A DNA stretch of 64,000 nt. Source: Eremophila alpestris peregrina (taxonomy: Eukaryota; Chordata; Aves; Passeriformes; Alaudidae). The translations under genes and the position numbers were made by a program. This document shows positions 36,193 through 49,800 of this stretch, in pieces (positions within the stretch are counted from its first letter, which is position 1; the number at the start of each line of letters is the position of its first letter). The stretch lies in contig WMCF01000025.1 in assembly GCA_009792885.1 (NCBI GenBank), positions 11,360,782-11,424,781 of the forward strand, written 5' to 3'. The notes beneath the pieces were generated by a model, which worked only from the letters and a program-made list of their open reading frames with translations, ran no database searches and was not told where the DNA came from.

Positions 36193-36282
36193 GCAAGGGC
36201 AGCTCAAGCCTCTCATCCGACGTGAGTTCAAGTACGGATCACACACCCACCAAAGCCCAGAAGAATGCAGCTACCAGTGAAG
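36193..36282 (+). CDS. FBXL7: FBXL7 internal coding exon (probable exon 2), partial gene
   Basis: Seen: a 90-nt open segment between AG (36191-36192) and GT (36283-36284). Read from the third base it gives 29 codons, beginning KGSSSLSSDVSSSTDH and ending QKNAATSE, with two leading bases (GC) and one trailing base (G) as split codons. Known: human FBXL7, as I recall it, has Gly13, then Lys14 to Glu42, then Asp43 in this register. G+GC restores Gly13 and a trailing G can begin Asp43. The only differences from my recalled human sequence are Ile19 to Leu and Val38 to Ala. FBXL7 is the substrate-recognition subunit of an SCF E3 ubiquitin ligase (reported targets include Aurora A and survivin). This exon lies in the Ser/Thr-rich N-terminal tail, ahead of the F-box and the leucine-rich repeats, and contains a Thr-Pro (DHTPTK). 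Inferred: the remaining exons lie outside the window. The length is divisible by three and both ends are phase 1, so skipping would keep frame. Exon numbering is from memory and unchecked. Confidence 0.93.
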
Positions 36283-36288
36283 GTAGGC
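36280..36288 (+). promoter_or_regulatory. Splice donor of the FBXL7 exon
   Basis: The 5' splice site reads AAG|GTAGGC with GT at 36283-36284. It matches the vertebrate consensus at -2, -1, +1, +2, +3 and +5, and departs from it at +4 and +6. The register agrees with the phase-1 exon end inferred from the FBXL7 protein. Confidence 0.85.
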
Positions 36289-39200
36289 AGCTGGTGCTCA
36301 TTACCCAGCTCAGGCCCCCCAGCAGGATCCTAGCAGTTTGCAGAAGAGGAACCCCTCCTCATTCCTTCTGTGTACAGTAGCATTGGTCTGCTAGAAATTC
36401 AAAACCAGTTCTTCCTCTAAACAGTTTTCACTTCTACCTGCAGTAGTTTCTGTTTTAGGCTTGTGACAAAGGATTTAGGATACTCTGCAGAACCCAAACA
36501 TAGAGATATAAGAGTAATTTTGTGTGCCACTTTTTCAGCAAAGGCTTTATACTTAAGGTTTTATATGATCTAATTTTGCAGTTATATTTGAAGGATGTGC
36601 TTGATGGAAGCTTTTTGACATACATTTTAGAGCAAATATCAGTCTCTTCATACTGTGAACACCATGAAAATGTGAGTTGTTTGAGATGAGTTTTTCAAAG
36701 GTGTAGCTGGGGAACATGAAGGCCTGTCACAGATTTAATTAGGTCAGTAAACCTTACCTACAATTACTGGAGTATGTAATCATTCAGGGCTAGATCTCTA
36801 ATGTCCAGGGCAAGGAGATGTTGTATCTGTCAGTATCAGTACTATATTGTACTAACTGGGCTATGAACAGAGAAATGCTGATGCTTTCTTTCTGACTTCT
36901 TACATGTGAGTAGTGTTTACAGTTGTGTCTTTAAAGGCTGAGAGGAAAAAAATATACATAGTTTAATGAGGTAAGCCCAGAAGGATTTTTAAAAATTGTA
37001 CATTCTATGCCTTAAGTAGTATTTCTGTTTAACTCTGTCATAATGATTTGGTCTTACTTGGTAGTAATCAAATTATTATTCTGATTTCTTACACTTCTGT
37101 CACTACCAATTAAGTTACAAACTCTGATTGCTGTCAGAATAATTTTTTTTGCTTAGGGTTAAAGGAAATCAGACTTTTGAATAGTTCTAGTTTGGCAAGT
37201 GTGACTGTAACTGTTCATGTAAGTAGTAGATGACCACATAAATCACAAGAGTTCTGTTGTTGGGCATGCATAATCCCATACCAAGAATGAATATCTGGCC
37301 TATCAATCATGAGAGATACTGGTTTTGTATCTGTGCTTTTTAGTCCAACCAATACATTAAACAACAAAGAAATACATGGTTAATAATGTTAAATTGAATA
37401 GTAGACTTCATATTTCTCTAAACCTTAGATTCAAAAGTTTTGAGGGACCTGAAAGAGGTGAATTACCAGAACACAAAACAAATTTAGGAAATGTATTCTC
37501 TTTATGACAGCCAGGAATGAAAAAGAAAAGAAACCACAAAAGAATAGTGGAAAATCTGAAGTCACTATTTAATAATTCCTCTAAATTTCTGTTCTACTTC
37601 AGTCTGTAAAGCATTTTTCCCTTGGATTCAAATAAGATAATACAAAATAAGCCTTTATTAATCTCTAAGATTTATGTTCTTAATTTAGCCCATTATTGAG
37701 CCAGTGAATGCTAATGTTGACCTTGAATTCATCACCACCAGTCTGCAGCTGATTAATTCATTAGTAAGGGAGGCTTAAATGCAGGCCAGCAGATGCTGTA
37801 CTAAAAAATATGTTTTTGTGAGTTCACATACAAAATCAGAGTTCAGAGCAGTGTAATTGTGTATTCTGTACTTGGAGGCAATTTCATATGCTAGCCTAAT
37901 TTTTCTGTGTCCTGAAATACTGTGATTTGACAAACACTTATTTTGACAACAGATTCAGAGGTAGCTTCTTCCTCAGCCTGTTCCATGACTATTTTCTTAC
38001 CATTTCTTTCTCTTGAAGAATTACTAATGTGGAGCAGTTTAATATAAATTATCTCAATGTGAATGGCTGCATAATCTGGCAGATATTTTGAATGTCATAA
38101 CCAAGGAGCATAGGAAGTCTGTGAAGGCAGGTGAGACCAGAGACCTGGAAGGGAAGTAGCTGGGGCAAAACAGGTGCTGTTGAAACTGGTGTTGTTACTG
38201 GAAGTCACATTTACCAAGTTCTGTGTCTGGACTTTTTACAAATGCTGCCTCTTTTCCCCATGAACAGTAGTCTTATGCTGTAGGAGGATTCAGCTGATAA
38301 TAAAGACTCATACCTTCCACAAGATGACTTGAGTTCTGTTCTTACAGAAGGCTGAATGTTTTTATACTGTTCAATAATACAGTAATGTCTAGGGATCTGC
38401 TAAGAACAGGAGTCTGATTGTGTTAGATGCTGTACAAGCAGTGGCACTAAAGTATTTTGGGGTGTTTGCACAACATTTTTTAAACTGTTAGTTAAATTTA
38501 CCTAGTCCTCTCTAGTATTTGCTTACAGTAATAACTGCCCAGCACCAGAGGTTGGTACTGTATCTTTCCTTTCAGCAGAGACTGTTTACTGCAGGGACAG
38601 AGCACTCCAATTCTGCCTATATTGTAAATTCACAGCACTGTGGTTTGTTCTGTGAAGGATCCATGTGTTGTGTGGTGAGCTGTATGCAGCCAGGTTTGGT
38701 GTGGGAAGGACTAGGAAACATGGCAGGTGAACTCTTTTTACCTGCACTGCCATGGGAAATGCTCGAGGTTGAGCCAGTGGCAGACTGCTCCTTTGCACCC
38801 TCAGGATTTGTACTGCCAGCTGCATTCCCAAGTGCCAGCTCTGTGAAGAGCAGAATATTTGTTTGGGGCTGAAGGCCTTTCACAACTTCTGCTTTCCAGC
38901 TTTTTAAACAGACCTAATTCTTTCCAGTTCTGGACAGCTTGTCTTCTGTAAGACAGGTGGCACAACACTTGCTGATGCTGAGTCAATGGAATGAAACAAT
39001 TAGAAAGAAAATTTCTGGGACTGATCCATCTTAGTTCTGGTACTCTACAGCAGAGACGCTGTCACGTAAAGTACTACTTAACCAGCTACATATTCCCAAG
39101 AATATGTAAAAAGATGTCAAGCAGGACTCTGCTTGGAAGAACAAACCACCTCAGGAAGTATCTGACAGCAGGTGTTATCTTGCCATCAGTTTAAGTAATC

Positions 39201-40774
39201 AAACCACACTCTTCATCCTGATGACTGCAACCACGTTATCTGTCAAGTTTCAGAGCTGTGATGTTTCTCTACAGAATGGGTACCAGAAATAGGTAACAAG
39301 ATGCTTGAAATGGCTTTTGTTGTTCCAGTCCTAGAGATCCTATTAAGGCAACATCATTTAACTCTCTTGATGGGCATGCATGGTGCAATTATGGCCAAAA
39401 TAATGGTACCCTCCCTCACATTGTGGATTTAGAGCATCTGTAGAGTTGTGGAATATTTTGTTTCGAAGAGACAAAATGTTGGCCATGCTATTGAGTGTGT
39501 CTGGGTGAAGGGCACATCTTCCCCACAAGGACAGTGTGGGTTGGTGTCCTTAGCTGAACAAGCTTCGCTCAGTGATGCATCAGAGAGGGAACCACTACTC
39601 TGTTTCTGTTGCATAGAGGAAAGCAGACAGTACCTGGCCTCCTAAATTCATGCTTCAACATACCAGTGATGCACATGAGAGGGACAAAGAGGTGCTGAAA
39701 CTGGAGTGTCTCTCACTTTGTGTACTTCAGTGAAGGGAAGGTGGCAAACCCCAGATGTCTGCTCCTCTGTGTAAATCACAGGCTGGAGAGACCTGTTTGT
39801 TTGGCTACAGCTGGGCTCACAAGGAAGTGTTGTAGCCTTGTGGGTGTGCATGCACACTGATGCCTCCACATTGTCTCCTCTTCTGATGATACAGTTTTCT
39901 TTAGCTTTGAATATATACTGCCTTTTACTTCTTTTCCAGTCTCAGACATTGTCTGCAATTCTTAACCCTATCAATCAATTATAGTTAGAAATGTGAGAAC
40001 ACATGAGTTTTTACTGCCCCCCATTGCTCTCTGGTAAGTGAAAGACTAAATGGATTTTTGTGGGCCATTTAAATGCAATTTGCTAGACACAGTCTCAGCT
40101 GGAATATTATTGTCTGAAACTTGATTTAGAAGATTAGACTGAATGAGTGTTTTTGTATGGACTTACCTTGATCAGGGAGTTTACTTCTAACACTTACCTG
40201 CAAAGCATGGAATGTTATGTCCAAGCTGGATGCTCTGTATTAAATTGACTATTTTTCAAATAAAAAGTCAATACTGCTTGCACTTCATGTATAGCACCAT
40301 TAAAATGTAATCCAGAGGCAACTTTATATTGAGAGCTCATGTGTGAGCTCAGTGTAGAGGTTCTAATTTATTTCTCAGTTTATGTAAAATCAAATTGAAG
40401 GATTAGGTCTGAAGTAAAATACAATTTTAGCAGAAGGGCTCAGTGCTGAAGTCCTCTGAATATATCCCATTAAATCTTAGTATTGAGTTTGCAAAAACAC
40501 AGTGAAGCCAGCTACTTTATTTTGAAGAAGTTATTATCTGCTTTTAGTTGACTTCTAGAGACCTTTTACTTTGTTTCTCCTTTTGCTGTACTCTGACAAT
40601 TCTAGAGTACAGTGAAATTGATGTTTAGTGTGGAGATCAAGTGAATTTGTTTTGGCAGTAGGTGTTTGTATGCATCTTGAGATGATGTATTTTGTACTAG
40701 AAGAGCCCTCCCTTTCATAGCTGTATCTTCCTTCCTGTTTTATTTGGGTTTTGTAATGATTCTACTGGGCTTGA
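36283..40774 (+). other. 5' part of FBXL7 intron 2, no recognised gene
   Basis: AT-rich intron. The stretch 36900-37850 is repeat-free and AT-rich and may hold conserved non-coding sequence. Frames on both strands at 38519-38990 and 39430-39960 overlap each other and show no known domain. Confidence 0.55.
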
Positions 40775-40841
40775 CAGTGCTGGGTTTACAGTTGGACTTG
40801 ATGATCTCAGGGGTCTTTTCTAACCTAAATGATTTTATGAC
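40775..40841 (+). mobile_element. CR1 LINE, extreme 3' end only
   Basis: 'CAGTGCTGGGTTTACAGTTG', 'GACTTGATGATCTCAGGGGT' and 'CTTTTCTAACCTAAATGATT' followed by 'TTATGACT' are the last 65-70 bases of a plus-strand bird CR1 with a decayed ATTCTATG-type tail. It is a severely 5'-truncated copy. Confidence 0.88.
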
Positions 40842-43800
40842 TCCCTGAGCAGCAGGGCTTATAGCCTAGTGGGAGCAATTACATTCATTCGAAGCCATTC
40901 CCTCCATTAAAGCATCTTCTAGGGGCAACTGTGTGAAAATGCAGCACTTTGCAAACCTGCAGTGCTTTAATTACTCATGTGAAAGTTCTGCTGTTCCCTG
41001 TGTGAGATAATGGCTTGGTTGATCAGGCTGTGTTTGGGGCCATTGGCTGTCCTTTTTTTGTGGGACCTGGCTGTTGAAGCTTCTATATAGAAAACTTCGT
41101 TTTTCCATTAAAAAATGGACCTCAGTATTAGAAAACATTTATCACTGCATGGGACTATATTAAGTAACATTTCTTGAACACAAATTTGTTTGGATTGTGT
41201 GCCTCTCATGTCACCTTTCAAGTGAGGGAACAAAGTACTTGTTATAGGATACTTTCCGGGAGGCTGTAGTTAGTTTAATTTCTTTCAGCTTCATAATCAC
41301 ATTCTTTCAAAATGTGGTATATTTTGGATATCTGAGTAATTATTAATGTATTCAATGAATTTAGGAGGAGAAGTTCTTGCATTGTGTACTGTGATGGGCA
41401 ACATAAAAAAAATTTGGGAAGATGGAGCAGATTTGTTGCTACAGAATGCTATTTTAAATGGTTCCTGATAAAGAATCAGCTCAAACTGTGATTTAGGTGA
41501 GTACTTTCTGTGTATTAAGGTTGCCATAAATAGGTAGGTAGCTATGTTTGGTGTAGTGTTGTGGAGAAAGACTATTGCTAAAAAGAGATGCAGTTTTTTA
41601 CCCAGATTTTCTTGATGATCCCTTTGGGAGAAGGAGCTCTTTGGATCTCTTTTTTCATCTGGTACCTGTTAAGAAATCTTTTCCCACTTCAATTCTTTGC
41701 TGGTTTTCTTGTCATTTTGTCTTTAACATTAGAAGTTTATTAACCCAGTATCACAAATGAAAACCTGTAGGTGTTCTTCCTGGATGGATGCAAATATATG
41801 CATAATTCTATTCTTTTGATGACAGTTCTCTTCCTTTTCATCTCTGTCCTCATGTCTTTGCAGTCTCTTATTGGGTATTTGGTCTCCTGGTTGTACTGTT
41901 GAAGTTCTGTCAAAGCAGCCTTTCTGTACACCACAGTGTGTCAGGAGTTGATATCAATGCCTGAATTTGCCCCTGCTTGCTTGGAACTGGGCAGAGATTC
42001 AGTTGGCTTTGAGTGAACCATGGCTGTTTTGAGTGGGTAGTGAAACTGGAGGCTAGGTAAGTTTCCTGGGGTTTTGTGTTACTTTTCTAGCAGGGGAGTT
42101 TTCTAGAGAAGTGAAATGTTGCATTGCAGAACGTGCCAAAACAGAACCATTTCAAGCCAAAAAGATTGAGGAGGAGTAAGAGGGCACTGAGAAGCGTGAC
42201 AGCTAATAAATCCAAAACTATAAACAGTTTGGCCAAATAAGCAGAGCTCACTATTTAAATTCCTTTAACCAACGTATCTGAATGCATACACAAATACAAT
42301 CACCTCAAGCAGTATGTGGAGGTACAAAGTGGAGCTTGCTCTTAAGCACTATTTTTTTGTGCTTAACCACATCTTGATATGCTTTTGCTATCTAACAGGC
42401 AGTATTCCTACAGCACTGTTCTGCTAATTACAACAATACCATTACAATCAGCATTTAAAGAGTTCAAATACAAGGCAAAAGTAGCTGAGACATTGGCAAG
42501 GTTAAACCTGCAAATTGAAACCTTATGTTATTCTGGCTAATTTGTACTGAAATGCTGTAGCCAAATGTTTAAAACTTGCCCAAACAATACCAAGAACAAA
42601 TTGGAAAGGTACATGAAACTGCAGTCTTATTTGATCTGCTGCCTGAAATGTGAGACCCACCAGAGCAAATGCACTTACAGTACAGTTAAAGAGAAATGAT
42701 TCCAATTTAAAAGCCTGGCATTAGCTTTTCCAAGTAAGGTCTGATGCTTGGTAGGAGTGATTACAGTTTATTCAATTACCTGTAAATCTGATTTTAAGGA
42801 ATCCACGATCCCAAATGTAATTCTTTAGGTAAAATGGTGTACCAAACTACTTAAATACTGCTGTCGCATAGAGGTTCTGACACTTCACTGTTCATCCTGT
42901 TATTGCCTATGATAGCTGTCTAAAGTAGTTTCCTTCTCTGAAAAATGAAGTCATCTCAAAGGACATGAAGAATGCCCAGCATTTGTTAGTCAAAACCCCA
43001 TCCTTCTTGAATGCTAGACTGTCTCCTAAGACTTCTTGAAGAATATATATAACCTGATAATGCATATTTAAATATGTCAGGTTTATCCATTTTTCAGAAT
43101 TTATGAACTGAGACGAGCAAGTTTCTTCAGATTAGTTCTAGTTCTTGATTGAAATAATGAAATAAAATTGGAAGAGCGAATTTTTTGACTATAACTTCAC
43201 AATCCTTATTAAGATGCTGTAGTTTAAATTTATTGCACAAAATATCCTGCCTTATGTTCCCATATCTTATCTTTTAATGTCAGCTTGGTAAATGACTGTG
43301 TAATTTTTAAGACTGATACCACCAACAGTGCCAAAACTAGCAGCATGCTTGAGAAATATCTGCTTAGAGTTGCTGAGCCATTCTGTATTTCTCTTCTGGC
43401 TATTGAACCATAGTTCCTGCTACTGTGCTTTTCTCAAGGTTGGCATCTCCTCGTTTCTGCCAGCATTCCTGGATTTCCCTTGAGAAGTGCATACTGGAAT
43501 TGGCTGATGAAAATGGCAGTTCAAGAGGGGATAATGGTAATTCCTGTGCTCCTGTTAATTCTGACTGCTGGATCATCACTGGTTTAGGCAGCTACATCAG
43601 ACTAGGCTGGAAGTATAAGGAGAAGTTGTGAACATGAACATGATCTGATGATTTGCCATTTACATGTTCCTTTAGCCTTAATCAGCCTCATCTGAACACA
43701 GAACTTGTGGTGTGGTGTTGTGCCTGGCCACTAACTGACCACTGTGATGCTTCTTTCCTATTTAAGGATAGTTTTCATCTTGAGATGTGATGAAGGATTT

Positions 43801-43862
43801 GGGAGTTTCTAACTCTTGAACCTCAAAGTAAAACTGTGATATTAACAGTTCAAATAAAAGCC
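40842..43862 (+). other. FBXL7 intron 2 segment, AT-rich and repeat-free
   Basis: No gene or repeat recognised. 40855-41000 and 42170-42720 are even-textured AT-rich stretches with TAATTA-type cores and no homopolymer or CR1 sequence, the look typical of conserved non-coding elements. This is only an impression. Confidence 0.45.
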
Positions 43863-43880
43863 TTTTTTTTTTTTTTTTTT
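43863..43880 (+). repeat. Poly-T run (18 nt)
   Basis: Eighteen consecutive T. No SINE or LINE body is visible next to it on either strand. Confidence 0.9.
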
Positions 43881-46800
43881 AATAGAGAAAAACAAGTGCC
43901 CATAGCAACCTGTCCTCTATACTGGGCTAAGAGTTCTTTACTTCCTTACTCCGTCCTGTTGGGTGCACACAGGTTTGTCAGAAGGCAGGCAGGATCCCTT
44001 TAGACATGCATTATAAATGCCTTTTTGCAAGATCCTGGAGTCAATTCAGATCAGCTAGTTTGAGTTACCCTCCCAGGAAGTGAAGCATGGAGACTTTTCA
44101 TAGGCATGTCACCTACTTGTGGCGTTTGTGCTGCCTTGGACATGTGAATGTGTGGGTGGCAGGAAGCTTGATGGCTTTACTGGATGACTGTAACCTGCCA
44201 TGCTGCTTGCAGTGATTTGATTTATGATACATCATAAATCTCCATTGTAAATTTTTGTCACAGTTACCATAACTATGTTTTGGGGTTTACCAGTACCTAA
44301 TCTAATCTATAGAGCTTTCAGTTTTCCCTAACATTTTGTATTGTTTTCTTATTTCCATCTTGTATATCAAAGAGAGTAAAATTTTACAGAACTGTGAAAT
44401 AGTAATTGTTGTGGGAAGTTTTTTACCTTGTTCCTTGTAGGTAAATAATGCTGTGTGAGAATCTCTGAAAGACAAACCTTAAGAAATCTCAAGGATGTGG
44501 GCAGGAGAAATAAATTCTTTTTTTCAGCTGTGATGCTTGCTTAATATGAATATGTCCATGTAGGCATATGTAAACATTTATTATTTCTTTGTTTATTAAA
44601 CATACCCACATTTCCCACCTCCACCCCATAAGACCTGACAGCCTTGTCTGGTAGAGTTTGAGCTTCCATTTGGGCAATAAAAACTTAGTGTGGCAGCCAG
44701 AAGTTCAGAAACTCTTCACTGTTCAGAGCAATCATTTACCTTGATCAAGGAAAGACTTCTATGGTAGTTGTCCTAATAGAACAGGCACACATGTAGTCTA
44801 AATCATTGTAACTGGACTGCATTTTGTGAGCTCAGTCTTGGAAAACTATTGACCCTTCTGTATTGTGGGCTGAAACCATTAGCTTGAACTCTGCTTTCAG
44901 AAAATGCTCTTACTCATGCTTTTCTTCCACTTTAAAAACAAGACTTTAGTAATTTGTAATCTGAGGGAAAATTACAGCTCAATATAATTGTAGCTGTGAT
45001 AGTATTTTCCCTTTGCTGTTCCTGTAGAGTTAACTTTCTCAAATTTCTTTTAATACCCTTGTACCTCAGATTCAGCTCTATTACAGATTTTCTGTCCAGC
45101 CTTGGGTTTGTCTTCTGAAAGCTTTTGCCAGTTAAAATGTGAAGTTGATCAAGAAGCTGATGTGCCTATTTTTAATGGGAGATTATGCTGGACCTGGCTA
45201 AAATTCACAATATTCTGAATATGCTTTGTTGTGCTCCAATAAAAAAAGGTGACATCGGTGGTTGTCAGTTGGTGCTGTTAATTTGGCAGACTATTTGACA
45301 AATTTGTTTTTGGAAAAGAAAAAGCTATCAAGGAATACTTATTTTTCTTTCTTCTGAAATGACATTAGATGGATGATAAATCTGCTTCTATCCATTGATA
45401 TTTTGTAAAGATCACTTCTGCCACTGTCTAATTAATCCTGTAGCATTTAGTGGAACATGAATGTTTGCTGGACTATGCTGAGGATGTCACTTCCAATGAA
45501 AGTGTATCCAATTCAAAACAGCAGCACTGCCATTTGGTCACTGGGCTCAGATTTTAGCAATCAAATTTAATAGCTATGTGGAGTGAAGGAGAATTGGTAT
45601 CTTCTCTCCTTGATGTGTTAATGTTTTCACATATTTTCAATTCTGTCTAGAATGTGTGCTTGTATATGGGGAAAAAAAAAGCCCAAAACCATGCACAAAA
45701 TAACCCCACCTACTACATTTTTTTTTTTTTTGCTGCTGTGATGATACTAGTTGTTTTTAAAATATTGTTTGTAAGGAGACTGTGAAGATTCTGAAGCAAA
45801 CATGAGATTTGGTTGTGAAAAAATGTCATGAATATTGATAGATGCCCATTTTCAGTTAGACAGCTGGCAAATGCTGTGAACTGAAAAAACAAGGCTCAGA
45901 ACTGATGTAATTTATCTCATGTCCTGATTTCTGTTATTGGTTATTCCAGTCTTGATAAGAGCAGAGCCCTAAAGCAAATGAATGACAGGGGTAGCCCCAT
46001 TAATTTGATATTAAGTTAATACCCAGACTGTTAGAGTAACTTACTTTCCTTAATTTATACTTTAACTCAGAACTGTAATTGCTTTGATGCTGCTCAAATT
46101 TCAAACCTACGGATTTCACAGAAATCAGAACATTAAATATTTGATCAAGTCCTTATGTATCCTTATCTTAGAGAAAGATCTTTTCTCATGGTTCTTGAAA
46201 AATAGGATAAGTGTTAAAGGACAATATGCCATGAACCTTTACTGTGCACTGTTAATCTGAATTGAAGCAACCATGTTTAAATAGGTGATATTCTGTACAG
46301 TTTCTGAAGGAAGAATAACAAAATCATAACTAAATAAAAACATAAGGGAGGAAAAAAGTAATATAGTTGGAACTGCAAGCAGTAAAACTAGGTAAAAGAA
46401 ACTGAAAAACAGTATCTGCAAAGTAATTTAAAAAAAATGGTTATGGGAGACCAAACCTTTGTATTCTACTGTCTATTGCTCAATATGATATATTGTGCTT
46501 ATAAAGTTAGCAGGCTCAGACACTGCAGAAAGGACAAAGTGTTTCCTTTGGGGCCCTTTGTGGAAATTGTGACTTTTTGCTTGAATGGTTCGCCAGTGCA
46601 TGCCAGAGAAACAAGCATTTTCTAGGCAATGATTCAGTTAAGAGCAAATGTAATCACAGTGAATCTTTGGAATCTGATGTTGCTTCTATAACCAGGTTGA
46701 CTTTCTTGATCCTTCCAATCATAAACTCTATGTAAAACTTCAAGATATTTCAAGGTATTGTGAGTGTGGTTCTAAAAAACAGCTGACATACCAGTCTGAA

Positions 46801-49800
46801 AATGTTGCTTATTGCCTTGGATTGAATTCTACTTTTACGCTAAATTCAAGAGTAACTGTCTCTAATTTCAAGTCTTAAGAGAGACTGTATATCTTCAACT
46901 GACCCCCTTCAAAGCTTTGATGTCTGAGCTTCATTGAACCTATGGATATGTCCCACCCAGAAGCTGCCCATGAAAAACAGCTTGAGCTGTTCTTAAAAAG
47001 ACTCACACTGAAATAGTGAGATAAACTGGAGCTAGTGATCAATCATTGCACAAAGCCTCTTTGAAAAGAAAATAGTTGAAAATTAAGTGAAAATCTGAGC
47101 CATGTTGTCAGCTCCTTTTAACCTGAAGACAAGATCATCTTTGGTATGAAATGCATGGCTGTCAGTGATACAGGTAGCAAGAAAAATGTGTGTATTTTAG
47201 GTGCTAGGATGCTATTTATGTGTTGGAGGGTTATTTATTTCTGTTTGCATTCATTTACTATTGTCCAGGAAACTAAATTCAAGATTTGGATGGGCTTCAA
47301 CTCTTCCCATCTGTTCATGTATTGGAATTTTCAAGATATTTGGCATGGGAGGATGCTAAACTGTGAACACATCGTCAGTCCTCACCTCATTAACACTGTA
47401 TTGCAGTAGTTTGTGGTGTGTGCATGTTTACTCAAAAGCTAGAAAGGTTTTGCTGCCTTGGTTGCTTCTTGAAAATTAAAAAATTAACATCAATTTTGTT
47501 CTGACTTGGAGTATTTTTTAATACTAATGTAGTTCAAATGTCAACGGAAAAAATTTGCTTGTCCTTGGGCTGTGATCTTTTCAATTCTGACCCAGTTTTG
47601 TGGGCAAGCTTTGTGGTCTGGTAATGGTGCGTTCAGCTCAGAATTAGATCTTCTACTGGCCTTGGAAGTGGTTAGGCTCCTGTGTTGTTTTATTGGCATG
47701 TTAGCTTAAAGTCCTCATTTGTACACCATGTCTGTGTTAATTTGATCCAGGACACTCCTGCCCCCAGTTTGTCAAGGCATCCTGTGCAGAGTTCTGGAAG
47801 TGTGACATGATGCCTTTGCTTACCATGCCAGATGCACTTAATTTGATTCTGCTTAATGTGGATGTACAAGTTAGCTGGAGCTTTTGAAGCTTCAGGTATC
47901 CTGGTCAGAGCCACAGAGCCATTGCCAATTAACATCTGGAAGTAGTTGAAAAAAATCATCATTTTCTTTTTCCTCGAGGAAAGAATTGTAGGCTGACAGA
48001 ACAAGGCCAGGGAAAACCAGGTGTTTAACTATGTTGCACCATCTTGTAAATGATGTTGTCTTACACATGCAGAGTATGATAGTCTTCAGATAGCTGTATT
48101 CAAACCATGAATCACTTGATGGCAAAGGTTTAAAAGTAAAAAAATAAGAGCTTATATATAGGTGTTGAAATATATGGTCTTAGTCTTGGTATTTGAACAT
48201 TGCATGCTGAATCTTGGGTGAAATACTGTAGGAAAATTACACTGATTTTAAACATGTTTTATCCCTCTCCCCCTCCTTTTTTTTTTTTTAAACTTTTGAC
48301 TCTGGAGTTGAACCTGATAACTCCTATTCATCTGTGTCTAATATTTTAATTTTAAAGGAACAGTCATACTTAGCTCTGGCATTGAGCTTGTAACTGAGTC
48401 TGAATGGACTATGTTTTTAATTTTTTTTGCAATTTCTGTTATTTTGCTTCCATATCACAGAAATACCAAACTGAATTTTTGGGGAGGGAAGGGACTGCTA
48501 AAACTAAAGACCTTGAATTTAGATTGGGAAAAGGGAGCAGTGATGGTGAAAGATGGCAAAGGTAGTAAAGCCAAAGTTGAAAATAAAGCTTCTGTGGTGT
48601 ATAATATTAAAAAGGTAGATTTAGGTTTCATATGTAGAGATAACAGACTGCTAAGCAATGATAACAAGACATTAAGGAAAATGTAGGCCATTGCATTCCA
48701 GCACTTTACAGAAAGCTTCTGGTGGAAGCAACAACATAACCTTGACAGACTAATTGAGAGGGCTAATGAAAGGAACCCTATCAATTCCAGGTGCTTGGAA
48801 ATCTAAATGCTATACAAGACTAGTATACTATTGAAACAGTAATTGGTTGTGAAGTTGGATGATTTTGAGTTTGTACACAGTGAAGAACTCTTGTGTGCTA
48901 GAAAATCCCTGAAACAAGATTTGTGTCAGGACAGATGGATTATTTTGCTCCAGGCAATAATGCCTTCTTCACTCATAAATTGGAGCTTATGACTGCAGGG
49001 AGATACCAGAGAACTCAGCTGAGCAAATGCATTTCAACTATATACAAACAGCATGAATAAGCTAAAAAGAAAGTCCTTGTATTTAGTTGGAATGCAATAG
49101 AAGCTGTTTTCTATTGTGCATAGAATGTGTTATAGGTTGGGAGGTATTATCATAGAAGCATGAGTTTATGATTACATGGAATAGAATATTATGTATCTAG
49201 AATAGCATCTTATACATGCTTTTAACTTCTGTGGAGGGCAGCTATTGGAATAAAAGTTCAGACTGAAATTTTGAATGTTTAACTGACACTTAAATTGGCA
49301 ATGGTGTGGTTCAGACTTCATTACTATTCCTCTCTTTGGAAAGTATGATAGGAAATGCTGTTTTTGTCAATTCAGCATTATGCTCAAATATGCAAACTGG
49401 ACCAGCAAAATTCCTAGTTTTCTGTGTGCTGTCCTGTGGCAATAATACCTCATTGCATGACCCTGGTTTTACCACTGCTCTGGCAAGCTTTGGAAGGTAC
49501 CAGTAACCCAACACACTAGAAACCTGTTGGATGATGGAAAGGCCTCTAAAGATCTGTATGCTTGCCACCTCCTCTGTCACGATCAAAGCTTGTTTTGCTG
49601 AGCACTGTGTTCCCTCAGTCACATTGATGATATCAGACTCCATCCATCTTAAATTTACCTCTTGGAAGTGTCTTGCCTTTCCTTATTCCTTCACCAGTCT
49701 TCCAGTTTCTGAATGTGAGATGAAGCTGTCCTCACTGCCAGCTTATTTTTCTGAATATGCTCGCCAGGCTGAAATGATATACATCACAGCTATGGGCTCC

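Noticed and set aside
36011..36280. 89-codon plus-strand frame crossing the FBXL7 exon
   Set aside because: It reads the exon in the wrong frame and runs through the intronic pyrimidine tract. The correct frame is set by the match to FBXL7 and the splice sites.
43863..43880. Poly-T run as the tail of a minus-strand retrocopy or SINE
   Set aside because: No SINE body, RNA-gene similarity or flanking duplication was visible.
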